Positions 1 through 9,300 of a stretch of 64,000 nt of DNA are shown here, one piece after another. The notes under the pieces were generated by a model, which did no database searches, was not told the origin of the DNA, and saw only the letters and a program-made list of their open reading frames with translations. The translations under genes were made by a program, and so were the position numbers. Position 1 is the stretch's first letter. Each line of letters opens with the position of its first letter. The DNA comes from Deltaproteobacteria bacterium. Its GTDB lineage: Bacteria; Myxococcota_A; Polyangia; GCA-2747355; JADLHG01. The DNA lies in contig JADLHG010000083.1 of NCBI GenBank assembly GCA_020848905.1, positions 62,001 to 126,000 on the forward strand. The letters run 5' to 3'.

Positions 1-2
1 GT

Positions 3-536
3 GACGGTAGCGCCGGCTCCGGCGCGCTTCGTTGTTTGCCCGCCTTCCGGCGGCTCGCGACTCTCGGCGTCTATGATCTCCCCCTGGCGGCAGGCTTGAT
101 GAAGGACCTTGGTGCCGCCGCCAGCCTCACCACCCTGCGCCTCCAGACCCGGCATCTCCGCGACGCTGACCTGCGGCCCCTCGGCGGGCTCGTCCGGCTG
201 GAGCTCCTCGATCTGAGCAACAGCCCCGTCACCGGCGCAGGCTTCGTCGCCCTGTCGTCCCTCCCCGCCCTCGAGACCCTGGTCCTCCTTGGCACCCGCG
301 TGACCAACGCCGCCCTGCGCCATCTCGCGAAGCTCCCGCGCCTCGCGTCGATCGACGCCACCGAGACCTCCGTCACCGCCACCGGCTTCCTCCCGCACCT
401 CAAGGGTTTCCCCGCGCTCAAGGAAGTCGCGCTCAGCGCCGAGCACGAAACCACCCCCGCGAGCCGCAAGCTCGCCCGCCGCCGCCCGCCGATCAAGGTG
501 ACGTACTACGGCGAGTGCATGGTGGGGGATGAGTGA
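3..536 (+). CDS. leucine-rich-repeat protein, 3' part (5' end outside window)
   Basis: The reading frame is open from the window edge to a TGA at 534-536, so the N-terminus is missing. About 177 residues are visible. They form regular leucine-rich repeats of about 23-24 residues with the pattern LxxLxLxxTxVTxxGFxxL, for example around LELLDLSNSPVTGAGFVALS. Such repeats are usually curved protein-binding scaffolds. The last 30 residues leave the repeat pattern and are basic (SRKLARRRPP), then end GECMVGDE. No signal peptide or anchor can be judged because the start is absent. The next gene begins about 60 bp downstream on the same strand. Function cannot be assigned beyond a likely binding role. 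Confidence 0.7.
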   Translation, partial: DGSAGSGALRCLPAFRRLATLGVYDLPLAAGLMKDLGAAASLTTLRLQTRHLRDADLRPLGGLVRLELLDLSNSPVTGAGFVALSSLPALETLVLLGTRVTNAALRHLAKLPRLASIDATETSVTATGFLPHLKGFPALKEVALSAEHETTPASRKLARRRPPIKVTYYGECMVGDE

Positions 537-596
537 CCTGCAGAGCGCGCGAGCCGGCTGCCGTATTCTTGACCCCCGTCGCCCCCGGAGGAATTG

Positions 597-3068
597 ATGG
601 CCAGCCCAAGATCCTTCTCCGATAGCGAGCTCCAGACCAGGTTGCGCGTCGCGCGCGGAGACGCTGGTCAGAGCCAGGAGCTCTCCATCCAGGCCCGCTA
701 CGCCCACCTCGCCGCTCTCGATCCGCCGCAGGATCCCCGCGCGTGGCTCGCGTCGTTGAGGACCTGGCCTTGCGACCTCTATGCGGCGGCGGGTCCGAAG
801 ACCAGGCAGAACGCTCTCGAGTGGCTGATCGAGCAGGTCGAAGGGGTGAGCGGGCTGGACAAGAAGTTCGGATGGCTGGAGCAGTGGCACCTCGAGCGCC
901 TCTCGTGCAGCTCCGCCACTATGGGCGAGGTCAAGGCCCTCGCGGCGTCCTTTGAGGAGCGCAGGCTGGGAGAACCTTCCCGTCGGCTCTACGCTCGCCT
1001 TCGACAGCTCAACCCTTCGCCGTCCGTCGTGCTGTCATGGCTGCGGCACCTGACGAACGCGAAGGCCTGGAGCGAGGTGATCGACAGCGCGACCGAGGCT
1101 CTTCCCACGATGGAGGCTGAACCCGCCAAGGCCGACGTCTACAAGCTCCTGGTGGAGGCGCTCCTCGAGCGCGGGAGAGTCGCCGAGCCGGAGCAGAGCG
1201 ATGCCGACCGAGCTCTGCACCTCCTCTTTGCGGCCCAGCGCGAGAAGCTGTGGACGGCGGGCTTCGGATCGCTCCTCGATCGCACCGTCGAGGCCGCCCT
1301 GCCTGCCGACCTCAAGAAGGGACGGGGCGAGGGGACAGGGTTCATCGCGGACAGGTTCCGGGATCTCTCCAGGCTCGGCATATTGCTCGGAAAGCGCTTC
1401 GGTGGGCGAACCGCCGAGGTGCCTCACAGCGAGGCAGTCATAGATTCAGCTCCTGCCCTGCTCGCGCCGGCGGCGGTCGAGCGGCACCTTGGGTCATCGA
1501 GGAAGCACACCGAGGAGTTTGCGAAGGCGCTTGCTGGGCGCGGCAAGGATGCCGAGGCCGCGGTCGCGGCGGCGGCAATCTCCGTCGGAGGGCTATGGAA
1601 CCTCGCGCAGATCGACAATACGGTGCTCCAGGCGATGACCTTCTCGTCCGCCGGGAGCCCCGAGTCCTTCTGGCGACTCCGGGAGGTCGCGGACGTATAC
1701 GACGGCAGCGACGGCGCCCTCACGCGCCTCTCGGGGTACGTGGCGGAGCAACAGGTCGCGGCGGACCTCGCCCGAGAGGGCCATCTGGTGGAGTTTCCCA
1801 GTGGGCCGACCCAGCCCGGCTGGGACCTCCTCGTGGACGGCCATCCCGTTCAGGTGAAGTGTTCCATGAGTGCGCAGTACGTCCTGGACCACTTCGACCG
1901 GTATCCCGATATCCCCGTGATTGTGAACGCCGAGCTCGCGCAGCAACTCGGCGACCATCCGATGATCTGGGTTGATGATGCACTCCGCCACGCGGACGTG
2001 GCGGGCACCACCGCGGAATCGGTCGACGCGCTCGCCGACCTCGCGGATGCCGACGACCTCGTCCCTATACCGGTCGTCGCCGTAGTCTTTGCGGCGATCC
2101 GCAACTACGGAGACCTCCGTGCCGGAAACATCAACGAGAAAGCATATGCGCAACGGGTAGGCGTGGACGTCGCGGCACGGACCATCGGGGGCGGCGCGGG
2201 CGCCGCGGTGGGCGGTGCGGTCGGCAGCGTGCTGGGCCCCGTCGGGACCGTCCTCGGAATGGCCATCGGCAGCTACGTCGGCAGCGTGGCCGGGCGGACC
2301 GGTGCGGATGCGGTCAATCGCGACACCGTCTGTGACGCGCGCGACGCCGTCGTCAATACCCTCAGGGAGTTCGCCGTCTGGTTTCGCACGACGCTGCTGC
2401 GCCCTCGCATCGCCGTCCTCGAGGCGAGGCACAGGGCCGTGGCTGCCTGGGCGCAGGAGGCCTCGGCAGGCGGGTGGGCGCCGGCCTGCGTCGCCACGTT
2501 CTATGCCGCGTCAGCCGAGATGCTTGCGCGGGCCAAGAACCTGGATGCGTGGATCGCGGGCCGCGAGGACTACGATGACTTCGCTCGCGCGCAGGCCGGC
2601 TGGGTAGCCCTTCGAGAAGCCGGAGGCTTCTTCCACCCCGAGTTGAAATCCCGCCTCGCGGCTGTCAGGGAAGCCACGAGCCGCTATGCCGCGCTGACGA
2701 TCCCGCAGGGACCGCCGAGCGAACGAGACCGCGCGTCTTCGATTGAGGCACTACGGAACGCCTTGGCACTGGTGGATCCCGACGTGCGCCGGAGGGAGGT
2801 GAGCGCGATCATTCCGGACCTCAAGCGCATCGCGGCGCGTCTGGGGAAAGGAGACCACCTGGCCAGAAAGAAGATTCACCTGGCGCTCGCTGAAGCCCAT
2901 GGCGCTCTCGGCGAGAGTGAGTTGCGGGATCGAGAGCTGAACCTTGCATGTGACTCCGTGGTGCGCCTGATGGGCGAGATGGACCTGCCGTTTGAGAAAG
3001 ACAGCTTACGTGAGGAACGAGATCGCATTCTCGCCCAGATCGTGCATCGGTCGCCGCTCATTGGCTAG
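597..3068 (+). CDS. PD-(D/E)XK nuclease-like protein with glycine zipper and helical flanks
   Basis: This 823-residue protein is not a family I can name. ATG 597 is chosen because GGAGGA at 587-592 sits 4 nt before it; TTG 594 is too close. Residues 1-370 look alpha-helical and repeat-like. Around 380-440 is a candidate restriction-endonuclease fold: GYVAEQQVAADLAREGH, then GWDLLVDGHPVQVKC with D410, Q419 and K421, matching D-Xn-(E/Q)xK. Residues 528-566 form a glycine zipper (GGGAGAAVGGAVGSVLG), which could insert into membrane. The C-terminal 250 residues are helical and TPR-like. It is followed by a kinase-like gene and faces the dynamin-like GTPase operon, two members of which have similar glycine zippers. 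A nuclease role is inference: the acidic second ligand is Gln here. Confidence 0.65.
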   Translation: MASPRSFSDSELQTRLRVARGDAGQSQELSIQARYAHLAALDPPQDPRAWLASLRTWPCDLYAAAGPKTRQNALEWLIEQVEGVSGLDKKFGWLEQWHLERLSCSSATMGEVKALAASFEERRLGEPSRRLYARLRQLNPSPSVVLSWLRHLTNAKAWSEVIDSATEALPTMEAEPAKADVYKLLVEALLERGRVAEPEQSDADRALHLLFAAQREKLWTAGFGSLLDRTVEAALPADLKKGRGEGTGFIADRFRDLSRLGILLGKRFGGRTAEVPHSEAVIDSAPALLAPAAVERHLGSSRKHTEEFAKALAGRGKDAEAAVAAAAISVGGLWNLAQIDNTVLQAMTFSSAGSPESFWRLREVADVYDGSDGALTRLSGYVAEQQVAADLAREGHLVEFPSGPTQPGWDLLVDGHPVQVKCSMSAQYVLDHFDRYPDIPVIVNAELAQQLGDHPMIWVDDALRHADVAGTTAESVDALADLADADDLVPIPVVAVVFAAIRNYGDLRAGNINEKAYAQRVGVDVAARTIGGGAGAAVGGAVGSVLGPVGTVLGMAIGSYVGSVAGRTGADAVNRDTVCDARDAVVNTLREFAVWFRTTLLRPRIAVLEARHRAVAAWAQEASAGGWAPACVATFYAASAEMLARAKNLDAWIAGREDYDDFARAQAGWVALREAGGFFHPELKSRLAAVREATSRYAALTIPQGPPSERDRASSIEALRNALALVDPDVRRREVSAIIPDLKRIAARLGKGDHLARKKIHLALAEAHGALGESELRDRELNLACDSVVRLMGEMDLPFEKDSLREERDRILAQIVHRSPLIG

Positions 3069-3171
3069 CGGCGGGATGCGACGTGATCGCAGGCCAGTCG
3101 CCTGGCCCGCAGTCACGAGGCCCGAGCAGCTCGCCGTCTGGTCTCGCACGACCGACAGAAGGGAAGCCGCC

Positions 3172-4365
3172 ATGGAAGCGAACCCTACCTGGTACCTGGG
3201 CAGCGCCGGCGCCGCACGTGTCATGGAGCGGGTTCACGCGGGGGACCGCTTCGACGTCTACCGGCTCGAGGGGCCGCGGGGCCGCTTTGCGCTGAAGGTG
3301 CCTTCGCCAAGTCCGGCGCCGCAGCCGCTGATGGGTGCCGAGCGCATCGTGGGGGGCGTCTCGACCTACTGGTGCATCCTGTGCTCGGGTGGGAAGCCAG
3401 CCGGGGCGCGCGGCGAGGGCCTCGAGGCGGGCGCCAGCCTCGTGCAATTGCTGGAGGACGAGGCGTTTCGTCTCCATGTCGCCGGCCAAAGCTGGAACCA
3501 CAGTGCGGTGGCGCTCGTCAGCGGCCCGCTGGACGACGGCGAGGAGGTCATCGGCTTGGTGACGGACTGGCGAGCCGGGCTGCGCCTGGACTACCTGCCT
3601 CAGCCGGAGGTGCGGACGTTGCTGCCCAAGATGCTGCCGTTTCTCTGGGACGCCCTGTCTGTGGCCGTGCATGGCGATCTTCAGGGGTCGAACATCATCC
3701 TCGGGGCGAACCGGTCGCGGTACTCGCTCATCGATCCGGGTGCGATGGTCCTCGCCGAGCGCGGCCAACGCGAGGCTAGCGAGGGCGCCTCGTCGTTGAC
3801 CTTCGTGACCAACGCCGCGAGATATCCCATCCTGCCGCCCTACTATTTCCCCGAGCGCCCGCTGGCCTCGAGCCCCACGCTTCAGGAGCATTGGGCCAGC
3901 TTCGTTCGCGGTCTGACACTCGACGAACACGCACCCCTCGGCCGACTGCGCCTGGACGCGACCGGCCAAAGAATCCCGGGGTTCTTTGGACATTTCCTCA
4001 CCCAGGAACGCGAAGCCCCCAAGAGCGGGACGCTGCAGCTGCTCGTGCATCGGCCCGGCGAGCCACATCCCGCGGACCTGCTCGCCGTGGGCATCCTCTA
4101 CTATCTCGCCCTGACGGGAGACCACCCGTTTCCCGAGCATCGCGCGTCGCCGGCCTGGATGGGGCTTTCCTTCCAGGACAACCAGGTCACTGCCGGTGTT
4201 CCAGAGCTGCCGTGTCTCGCCCGGAAGGTCGTTCCACCGAGCGCGATCAACCCGACCGTGCGACCCGGCGAGGACGTCCTCGCCCTAGCGCTACTGAACC
4301 TTCAGGTGCCCACCGGCGAGCGGCTTTCGGAGCTCGTACATGGTGCTGCAATGGTCCGCTCGTAG
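3172..4365 (+). CDS. atypical protein kinase-like protein
   Basis: The start at ATG 3172 has AAGGGA about 7 nt upstream; the frame is open further 5' but overlaps the previous gene. The 397 residues show kinase-like signatures: FALKVPSP (candidate Lys), VHGDLQGSNIIL (catalytic-loop HGD..N pattern, as in aminoglycoside phosphotransferase-like and atypical kinases) and YSLIDPGAM in place of DFG. The N-lobe is short and has no clean glycine-rich loop. Later parts (ADLLAVGILYYLALTGDHPF) resemble the C-lobe helices of Ser/Thr kinases. No membrane segment or signal peptide is visible. It is 103 bp downstream of the nuclease-like gene and probably co-transcribed. The substrate is unknown; neighbouring GTPases or zinc-ribbon proteins are obvious guesses only. 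Confidence 0.7.
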   Translation: MEANPTWYLGSAGAARVMERVHAGDRFDVYRLEGPRGRFALKVPSPSPAPQPLMGAERIVGGVSTYWCILCSGGKPAGARGEGLEAGASLVQLLEDEAFRLHVAGQSWNHSAVALVSGPLDDGEEVIGLVTDWRAGLRLDYLPQPEVRTLLPKMLPFLWDALSVAVHGDLQGSNIILGANRSRYSLIDPGAMVLAERGQREASEGASSLTFVTNAARYPILPPYYFPERPLASSPTLQEHWASFVRGLTLDEHAPLGRLRLDATGQRIPGFFGHFLTQEREAPKSGTLQLLVHRPGEPHPADLLAVGILYYLALTGDHPFPEHRASPAWMGLSFQDNQVTAGVPELPCLARKVVPPSAINPTVRPGEDVLALALLNLQVPTGERLSELVHGAAMVRS

Positions 4366-4516
4366 CAGGTCGCCGGGCGAGCGGGCGCCATCGGTGATGG
4401 ACCTGGACCTACCGCTGGTACTCAACGCGCCAGTGGCAATGGTAACCGCACCTCTGCATCGACCCCAACTGGCGCAGCCTTTCAACCAGCCCCTGGGACT
4501 ACGCCTTCGGCCAGGT

Positions 4517-5386
4517 TCACTCACGAAAACGAAGCCCGCACCAGTCCCGCACCTCATCGTGACAATCCCACCGCTTGTGCTCGTCGGGTATCTGGCGGCA
4601 TTGGTTTAGACGCATCCCGCACTCCTGGGTGCATTGTTCCCGGGAGGACCAACATATTCGTGGAGCGTAGACGGCCGCCACCACGCCGATGAACAGTGCG
4701 ATGCCCCCCCCGACCATGATCCACACTCGCCTCCGCCTCGTCCCGTAGGTGCTCCGATTTGCCGCCGCTCCGTTCAATGCGCCCCTCCCTGCGGGTAATG
4801 AAGCTCGGGCAACAACGGCAGGCGGCGGAATCCCATCTGCTGTGGCTGCCGTCGAGGGGGCGCCATACGATGGCAGAGAGACGGCCGCCGCTGGTCGTGC
4901 CCCGGACGGAGCGCCGGCCTCGAGCGGAGGCATCACGGCATGGCACTTTTGGCAGGTCTTGGCCGCGAAGAAGAGGACGTGTCCGCACCGGGGGCAGTTT
5001 CGAGTCGATCCTGATGCGGCCGCGGGCGAGGACAACTCCGATTGCCCTTCGGCGGCCGGAGGCGGTGCCTGCGTCCCACCTCCCGCATCGGGTGGCGGCA
5101 TCACGGCATGGCATTTGTGGCAGGTCTTGGCGGCGAAGAAGAGGACATGGCCGCACTGGGGACAGGCTCGCGTGGGCACTGCGCCAGCGTTGGCGGGAAT
5201 CGACGCCGGCGCTGCGCCGACACCCGCGTTCTGCGCGGTGCCAGAGGCGACCCTACTCGCCTGGGCGGTGGCAGCGAGAGCGGGCGCGGCTTGCTGAGGT
5301 GCGCGCCCGTCAAGCCACTCGCCGCAGTGCTTGCACTTCGCGGCCGCATCCTGAATCTCCTCGGCGCAGAATGGACACAGCTTCAC
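4517..5386 (-). CDS. triple zinc-ribbon membrane protein, copy 2 (Cys-rich C-terminus)
   Basis: The 289-residue protein starts at GTG 5386, overlapping the upstream copy's stop in a GTGA junction, with GAGGGAGAA as ribosome site. Three CxxC...CxxC ribbons are visible: CPFCAEEIQDAAAKCKHC at the N-terminus, then two copies of CPxCGHVLFFAAKTCxKCHAVMPP, separated by Ala/Pro/Gly-rich linkers. After a basic TRRRRVW comes one hydrophobic segment (IMVGGGIALFIGVVAAVYA) and a short Cys-rich tail (CTQECGMRLNQC...WDCHDEVRDWCGLRF). The first 230 residues nearly repeat the upstream protein; the tail does not. It is the last gene of the dynamin-like GTPase operon. Likely a single-pass membrane protein with cytoplasmic ribbons; partner unknown. 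Confidence 0.8.
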   Translation of the reverse strand: MKLCPFCAEEIQDAAAKCKHCGEWLDGRAPQQAAPALAATAQASRVASGTAQNAGVGAAPASIPANAGAVPTRACPQCGHVLFFAAKTCHKCHAVMPPPDAGGGTQAPPPAAEGQSELSSPAAASGSTRNCPRCGHVLFFAAKTCQKCHAVMPPLEAGAPSGARPAAAVSLPSYGAPSTAATADGIPPPAVVARASLPAGRGALNGAAANRSTYGTRRRRVWIMVGGGIALFIGVVAAVYAPRICWSSREQCTQECGMRLNQCRQIPDEHKRWDCHDEVRDWCGLRFRE

Positions 5387-6285
5387 CGGCGTTCTCCCTC
5401 AACCATCCTCTGGTGATATGCCGCAACAGTCGCATTATGGGCCTCAACGGCTCCGCGGGTTGTGGCAAAGGCATAGATAGCGAATGCCAGGGACCCTAGC
5501 AGGGTGATGCCGACGGTGGGCGCGGCGAGGAGAAGGCAGAGAAGGTTTCCTACGAGAGGCACGTACCCCTTCTTGCCGTTGGAACCGTAGATGAGTCCCG
5601 TCCCTGCAAGGAGTAGATTCAAAAAGAATGCCATTCCCTGCGACGTTTCACGCAATGGCGCGGCTGCTCCATCCGATGCGCCCCTCCCTGCGGGTAATGA
5701 AGCTCGGGCAACCACGGCAGGCGGCGGAATCCCATCTGCTGTGGCTGCCGTCGAGGGTGCGTCATACGAAGGCAGAGAGACGGCCGCCGCTGGTCGTGCC
5801 CCGGACGGAGCGCCGGAAGCAAGCGGAGGCATTACGGCATGGCACTTGTGGCAGGTCTTGGCCGCGAAGAAGAGGACGTGTCCGCACTGGGGACAGTTTC
5901 GAGTCGATCCAGATGCGGCCGCGGGGGAGGCCAACTCCGATTGCCTTCCGGCGGCCGGAGGCGGTGCCTGCGTCCCACCTCCGGCATCGGGTGGAGGCAT
6001 CACGGCATGGCACTTGTGGCAGGTCTTGGCCGCGAAGAAGAGGACATGGCCGCACTGGGGACAGGCTCGGGTGGGGACTGCGCCAGCGTTGGACGACATC
6101 GACGTCGGCGCGGCGCCGACACCCGCGTTCTGCGCGGGGCCAGCGCCGACCCTGCTCACCTGGGCGGCGGCAGCGAGAGGTGGTGCAGCTTGCTGAGGCG
6201 CGCGCCCGTCAAGCCACTCGCCGCAGTGCTTGCACTTCGCGGCCGCATCCTGAATTTCTTCGGCGCAGAACGGACACAGCTTCAT
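5383..6285 (-). CDS. triple zinc-ribbon membrane protein, copy 1 (hydrophobic C-terminus)
   Basis: The start is placed at ATG 6285 (MKLCPFCAEEIQ), matching the start of the downstream copy; the frame is open farther 5' but that part is unlike a protein. Three zinc ribbons of the CPxC...CxxC type lie in residues 1-160, joined by Ala/Pro-rich linkers, almost identical to the second copy. The C-terminus differs: a hydrophobic region with two or three predicted membrane spans (MAFFLNLLLAGTGLIYG, VGNLLCLLLAAPTVGITLLG, LAFAIYAFATT) and a charged tail. It begins 100 bp after the giant GTPase stop and overlaps the next gene by 4 nt, suggesting translational coupling. The pair looks like a tandem duplication whose C-terminal modules were exchanged. 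Function unknown. Confidence 0.8.
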   Translation of the reverse strand: MKLCPFCAEEIQDAAAKCKHCGEWLDGRAPQQAAPPLAAAAQVSRVGAGPAQNAGVGAAPTSMSSNAGAVPTRACPQCGHVLFFAAKTCHKCHAVMPPPDAGGGTQAPPPAAGRQSELASPAAASGSTRNCPQCGHVLFFAAKTCHKCHAVMPPLASGAPSGARPAAAVSLPSYDAPSTAATADGIPPPAVVARASLPAGRGASDGAAAPLRETSQGMAFFLNLLLAGTGLIYGSNGKKGYVPLVGNLLCLLLAAPTVGITLLGSLAFAIYAFATTRGAVEAHNATVAAYHQRMVEGERR

Positions 6286-6385
6286 GGATTGTCTCCAGGT
6301 GCGTCTGGTCCGCACCGTCTTCCGCGTCGAGTGGCCGTGCCTCGGTGCTGGAACCTCGGGCGATGGGTCGCGACGCACTCCGCTG

Positions 6386-9300
6386 CTACCTCAACAGGTA
6401 CGGGTAAACAAAGACGACGTCCTTACCCTCGAAGCTTGGGAACTTCGCCGCCCTCACCAGGGCGCTGATGCAGGCTGCGACGGGGGCCCCTGCCATACTC
6501 TCGTGGACGCCGACGGTCTTGACCTCGCCAGACGGAGCCACTTGAACCTTCAGCTTGATGGTGCCCTGGCCCCCGTGCTCCTCGCTGCATCGCTGCACGT
6601 TCTGCTTGAGCGCGCTCATCGTTCGCTTGATGGCGGCCCCGCTCAGCCGAGTGGACGCGACGGGTGCCGGACGTGCGTCCGCTGATCCGTTCTGAGACGC
6701 ACCCCGGGCCGTCGACCCCGAGCTCGCATCTTGAGCTCCGGCGTCCGGGGGCGTGGCAGCACGAGCCTTGCGGGACCCTTCGGTCGAGTCACCGTCCGCT
6801 GAATCCTGCGCGTCATCATCAGCAGAGGTCTTGCCCGCAGCTCCGGCCTCCTCGGCACTCTCGCCCGGCGATCCGGCGTCCGCCTTGGGCTCGTTCCCCG
6901 GCGATGCGCTCACCGTACTCGCCCATTTCTGGAACACCGGATCCGATCGAACGGCCTTGAAGCTTCGTTCGGTCGCCACGGCCGAGACATAGGACCGGGA
7001 CGTATCCGTCTCCAGCGCGCGAAGCTTGTCGAGCCACGCGACGGCACCCTGTGCGTCCTTCAATTGACCCGCCACGCACGCCCGGTTCCAGATGGCAGAC
7101 ACACACTGATCATCCGCGGCGACCGCAAGCTCGAATACCTTGGCCGCGCCCGCCAAGTCTTTCTTCCGGTACCTCTTCATGCCCGCTGCGGTGAGGTGCT
7201 TCGCGATAGCTGCTCGGTCCTCTCCGCGAGCCTGCAAGTCGGCCGCCAGCAGCGTCAGCTCGGAAGGCGATCGCTTGAGATCCAGGAGATCCTCCAACTT
7301 CGCCGGAGGTGCGACGGGTTTGTCTGCGGCGCTTGCGCCGTCGCTCGTCGAAGCTGAGCGGGCTGCCGTGCTCGGCCTGTCGGCCGCAGCGGTCGCGGCC
7401 GCGCCGGCAGACACCGTCGTCTGAGGATTCAACCGGCCGGCAGCGGACACTTCGGCGCTGCGACCCGAGCTCCCCTGGTGCCGCACCACGCCGAAGAGGA
7501 TGATGGCCGCCGCGACGCCTGCGGCGAGCGCAGTGGTCCACTTCGCCGCCCGCACCACCCCCGGCCAAGCAGCTCGACGTCTGCATGCTCGCCTCAGCTT
7601 CCGTTCGACGAGGGCGAGGTCAGGGCTCGAGCGGCCCCATGCCGCACAGGTCTTCCCGATCTCGTCAATCGCGCGGTCGATCGTCTCCTCGGTAACGGCC
7701 ACTCCGCGCGCGCCGAGCTGCGCGAATACCTGGCCGGGGCGCAACCAGCCCCGCGACGCCGCAATGACCGCGGTCGCGACGTCCTCGACCTGAAGATGAC
7801 CCGCCAGCACCGCGACGTCGGTGGGCGTCAACCCCAGGCGCAGAAGCGCCGCGGGCTGACTCTTGCACCAGGCCTTCTGCTCGGTATCTCCCGCCTCCGA
7901 CCGCAGCAGCCGCACCAGAGTGTCGGCGTTGGCGATCGCCGCGGCCTGGTCCCCGTCGATGGGCGCCAGAACCAACGCGCCGTCCCCCGCGAGCCAGCGC
8001 GCGATGCGCGAGGGGACTCCGAGGCCGCCATGACACGCGGCGGAGAACGCCTCGCCCGCGATGATCTCGAGCACGTCCTCATCCAGCAGGGGGACGCGCC
8101 CAGCTGTGCCTCCGATGGTTCGCCCTTCGAGCTCCCGCCGAGACGTGGCCGAAAGCTCGGTTGCCCAGGTTGCGAGCCGTGCTGCATCGGCCGACGCGGT
8201 GTCCAGAAAGCCGATGGTGGCCTGCGTTTCCTGCAGATTCCGCCGGTGGTCAGAGATGAGGCGCTCGACGCCCTCCGTGTACGCGGCGATCTGTCGATCG
8301 ATGGCCTCCCGGAAGACATTCAGGTAGCTAGCGTCGTCGCCATCCAGCAGCTGGTTGGTGCGGCGCACCGCAGACAGGGCAATGGCGTTCGCCGCCTGGC
8401 TGAAACTCTCGAAGGCCTTCGTTTGTAGCTCGGTGATCGAGGTGAAGAGGCCGCCGAGCGCGCCACCGAGCAAGCCTCCGACGATCGCGCCCACCGGGCC
8501 GCCGATGGCCATGCCGATCACCCCGAGAGAAGCCTTCCCGACACCTCGCGCGACCTGACCGAGCTCGGGGTCCTGGGACAGGGATTGCACCGTCGAGGAG
8601 ATGGTCATGGACCCGGAAAAGAGGTTCTCCGCGACGTGTCGGAGTTCCTTGGGATCGGGCGGCCCGGGTTGGGGTACGTTGCTCTCGCGATACATCGTCG
8701 CGAACTCCGCATTCGCCGCGCGGAGTGCGACCTCAAGGCACTGCGAGAGAACCGTCGCTACCACCTTTTCCAGGGGTGCGACGAGCTGCGCGCGACAGAG
8801 CTGCTCGGCAGAGTGCATGCATATCGCTTTGACGTCGTCCTTCTTTTTCGCCTCGCCGAGTGCAAGGGCAAAGGCCGAGGATGCCCTCTCGACCAGGTCG
8901 TCGGCCGCTTTGCTGAACAGGGGGCGCGCCTCGGCGCTGGCGGTCAGATAGGCCTCCGCCGCTCGGCGGAGGACGCCGGACTTCATTTCCTGGGCGTTGG
9001 CGATGCGCCGTGCATTCAGTTCGGCGAGCCGTTCGCGGGACTCTTGGCTTTGCTGTTTGGAGATGCGGTCGAGGGTCGTGGCCTGGTTCGCGAAGGACCG
9101 TGCCGCACGTTCGAACACCATGGACTCGCGGGATCGCTCCATGAAAGCGATCACGTCCTCTCGCAACCGGACGAGGGTCTGGCGATACCTGCTCGAACCG
9201 CCGGTTTGTAGCGAGGAGACGAAGTAGAGATTCACGGTGGATGGAGAGAGCTGGAACTTCTCCGCCAGATTCTCGCGGATGTAGGACTTGGTGTCGTCGG

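Noticed and set aside
4340-4609. Small plus-strand open frame at the convergent junction.
   Set aside because: Overlaps the stops of both converging genes, has no ribosome site and no protein-like features.
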